15,579 bases of DNA from an uncultured Lachnospiraceae bacterium (lineage in GTDB: Bacteria > Bacillota > Clostridia > Lachnospirales > Lachnospiraceae): NCBI GenBank assembly GCA_902803305.1, contig CADCPL010000002.1:1-15579 (forward strand), given 5' to 3'. This document shows, piece after piece, positions 15,157 through 15,579 of the stretch. The notes beneath the pieces are model-generated. The model was not told the DNA's origin and searched no databases. It worked only from the letters and a program-made list of their open reading frames with translations. The position numbers and the translations under genes were made by a program. Position 1 is the stretch's first letter. Each line of letters begins with the position of its first letter.

Positions 15157-15203
15157 ATGGGCATGCGAAAAAATGTGTTTTTTTCGTGCGCCCATTAATT
15201 TTT
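15157..15203 (+). promoter_or_regulatory. Leader hairpin with T tract, possible terminator/attenuator
   Basis: The left arm 15157-15173 and right arm 15179-15195 form a 6-bp G-C-containing lower stem, an A/C mismatch with two G-T wobbles, and an 8-bp CGAAAAAA/TTTTTTCG upper stem around a TGTGT loop. AATTTTTG follows. It could stop transcripts running out of pilT. As it begins at or just upstream of the predicted rpsL start site, it is also a 5'-end structure or attenuator for rpsL mRNA. The segment 15180-15187 can alternatively pair with ACGAAAAA at 15205-15212, next to the ribosome binding site. Confidence 0.6.
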
Positions 15204-15210
15204 GACGAAA

Positions 15211-15220
15211 AAGGAGGTGA
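15211..15220 (+). promoter_or_regulatory. Full-length Shine-Dalgarno sequence of rpsL
   Basis: AAGGAGGTGA is an unusually complete complement of the 16S rRNA 3' end, placed 8 bases (from GGAGG) before the rpsL ATG. This fits a very highly translated ribosomal protein gene. Confidence 0.9.
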
Positions 15221-15225
15221 AAAGA

Positions 15226-15579
15226 ATGCCAACATTTAACCAGTTAGTCAGAAAGGGTAGAGAGACTTCAGTCAAGAAGTCAACCGCACCTGCTCTCGGT
15301 AAGGGTTTTAACTCTCTTCATAAGAGACCCATCGAAACATCTTCACCGCAGAAGCGTGGCGTGTGCACTGCTGTTAAGACGGCTACCCCGAAAAAACCTA
15401 ACTCAGCTCTTCGTAAGATCGCCAGAGTACGTCTTTCGAACGGGATCGAAGTTACAAGCTACATTCCCGGCGAAGGTCACAATCTTCAGGAACACAGCGT
15501 TGTTCTTGTAAGAGGCGGAAGAGTAAAGGACTTACCCGGTACACGTTATCACGTTATCCGCGGTACGCTGGATACGGCG
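15226..15579 (+). CDS. rpsL: 30S ribosomal protein S12, 3'-truncated by the window edge
   Basis: The first 118 residues of S12, a decoding-centre protein of the small ribosomal subunit; about 20 or more C-terminal residues lie outside. It has the long N-terminal loop typical of Firmicutes (ALGKGFNSLHKRP before SSPQKRGVC), then TPKKPNSALRK with K56 and GGRVKDLPG with K101. These are the positions equivalent to E. coli K42 and K87 whose replacement gives streptomycin resistance; both are wild type here. It is expected to head an operon with rpsG, fusA and tuf, as in other Firmicutes. The promoter, leader hairpin and Shine-Dalgarno sequence directly upstream show independent transcription. Confidence 0.98.
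   Translation, partial: MPTFNQLVRKGRETSVKKSTAPALGKGFNSLHKRPIETSSPQKRGVCTAVKTATPKKPNSALRKIARVRLSNGIEVTSYIPGEGHNLQEHSVVLVRGGRVKDLPGTRYHVIRGTLDTA

Noticed and set aside
7756..15225. Mobile element, integron, prophage or CRISPR explanation for the insert
   Set aside because: No transposase, integrase, terminal repeats, attachment-site duplication or spaced repeats were seen, and codon use resembles that of the flanks.
7811..15225. Small L7Ae-family ribosomal gene usual between rpoC and rpsL in Bacillus
   Set aside because: No frame of the right size with the family's motifs was found in this interval.

Overview
The window reads as chromosomal DNA of a low-to-mid-GC Firmicute of class Clostridia, most likely family Lachnospiraceae. 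The basis is the rpoB-rpoC-rpsL neighbourhood, the Firmicute-type S12 with its long N-terminal loop, strong AGGAGG-type ribosome binding sites, a RpoB insertion and acidic tail that I recall from Lachnospiraceae, and a pilus cluster with a DUF4860-like protein. No database search could be run, so the family assignment is an inference.

Layout. (1) Positions 2-7755 hold the 3' part of rpoB and complete rpoC, closed by a strong hairpin terminator at 7776-7811. (2) A single gene on the minus strand (7852-8292) encodes a small two-helix membrane protein; it converges on rpoC and shares that terminator. (3) From a TATAAT box near 8406, a tightly packed plus-strand run of nine genes extends to 15129. 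It begins with a regulatory half: a degenerate GGDEF membrane protein, an ECF-type sigma factor, its probable membrane anti-sigma partner, and a lipoprotein with a complete transglutaminase triad. It continues with a pilus half: a GspF/PilC-type platform protein, four small single-helix pilin-like or minor-pilin-like proteins, and a PilT-type ATPase. (4) A textbook sigma-A promoter overlaps the pilT stop codon. It is followed by a leader hairpin and the 5' part of rpsL, which runs off the window.

In most Firmicutes rpoC is followed directly, or after a small L7Ae-family gene, by rpsL-rpsG-fusA-tuf. Here about 7.4 kb separates rpoC from rpsL. The most interesting content is that insert: a minimal type IV pilus/type II secretion-like assembly locus with one ATPase, one platform protein and unusual pilin-like proteins, but no prepilin peptidase, no PilB-type extension ATPase and no PilM/N/O. 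It appears co-transcribed with its own sigma/anti-sigma pair and a surface transglutaminase-like lipoprotein. A working model, inferred only, is that the sigma/anti-sigma pair senses the envelope and controls this operon or other pilus genes, while the lipoprotein acts on the pilus or cell surface.

Two further points stand out. RpoC carries an extra Lys/Glu/Ala-rich segment of about 115-120 residues just after the active-site domain. The rpsL leader contains a hairpin that starts at or just upstream of the predicted transcription start and competes with an alternative pairing next to the Shine-Dalgarno sequence.
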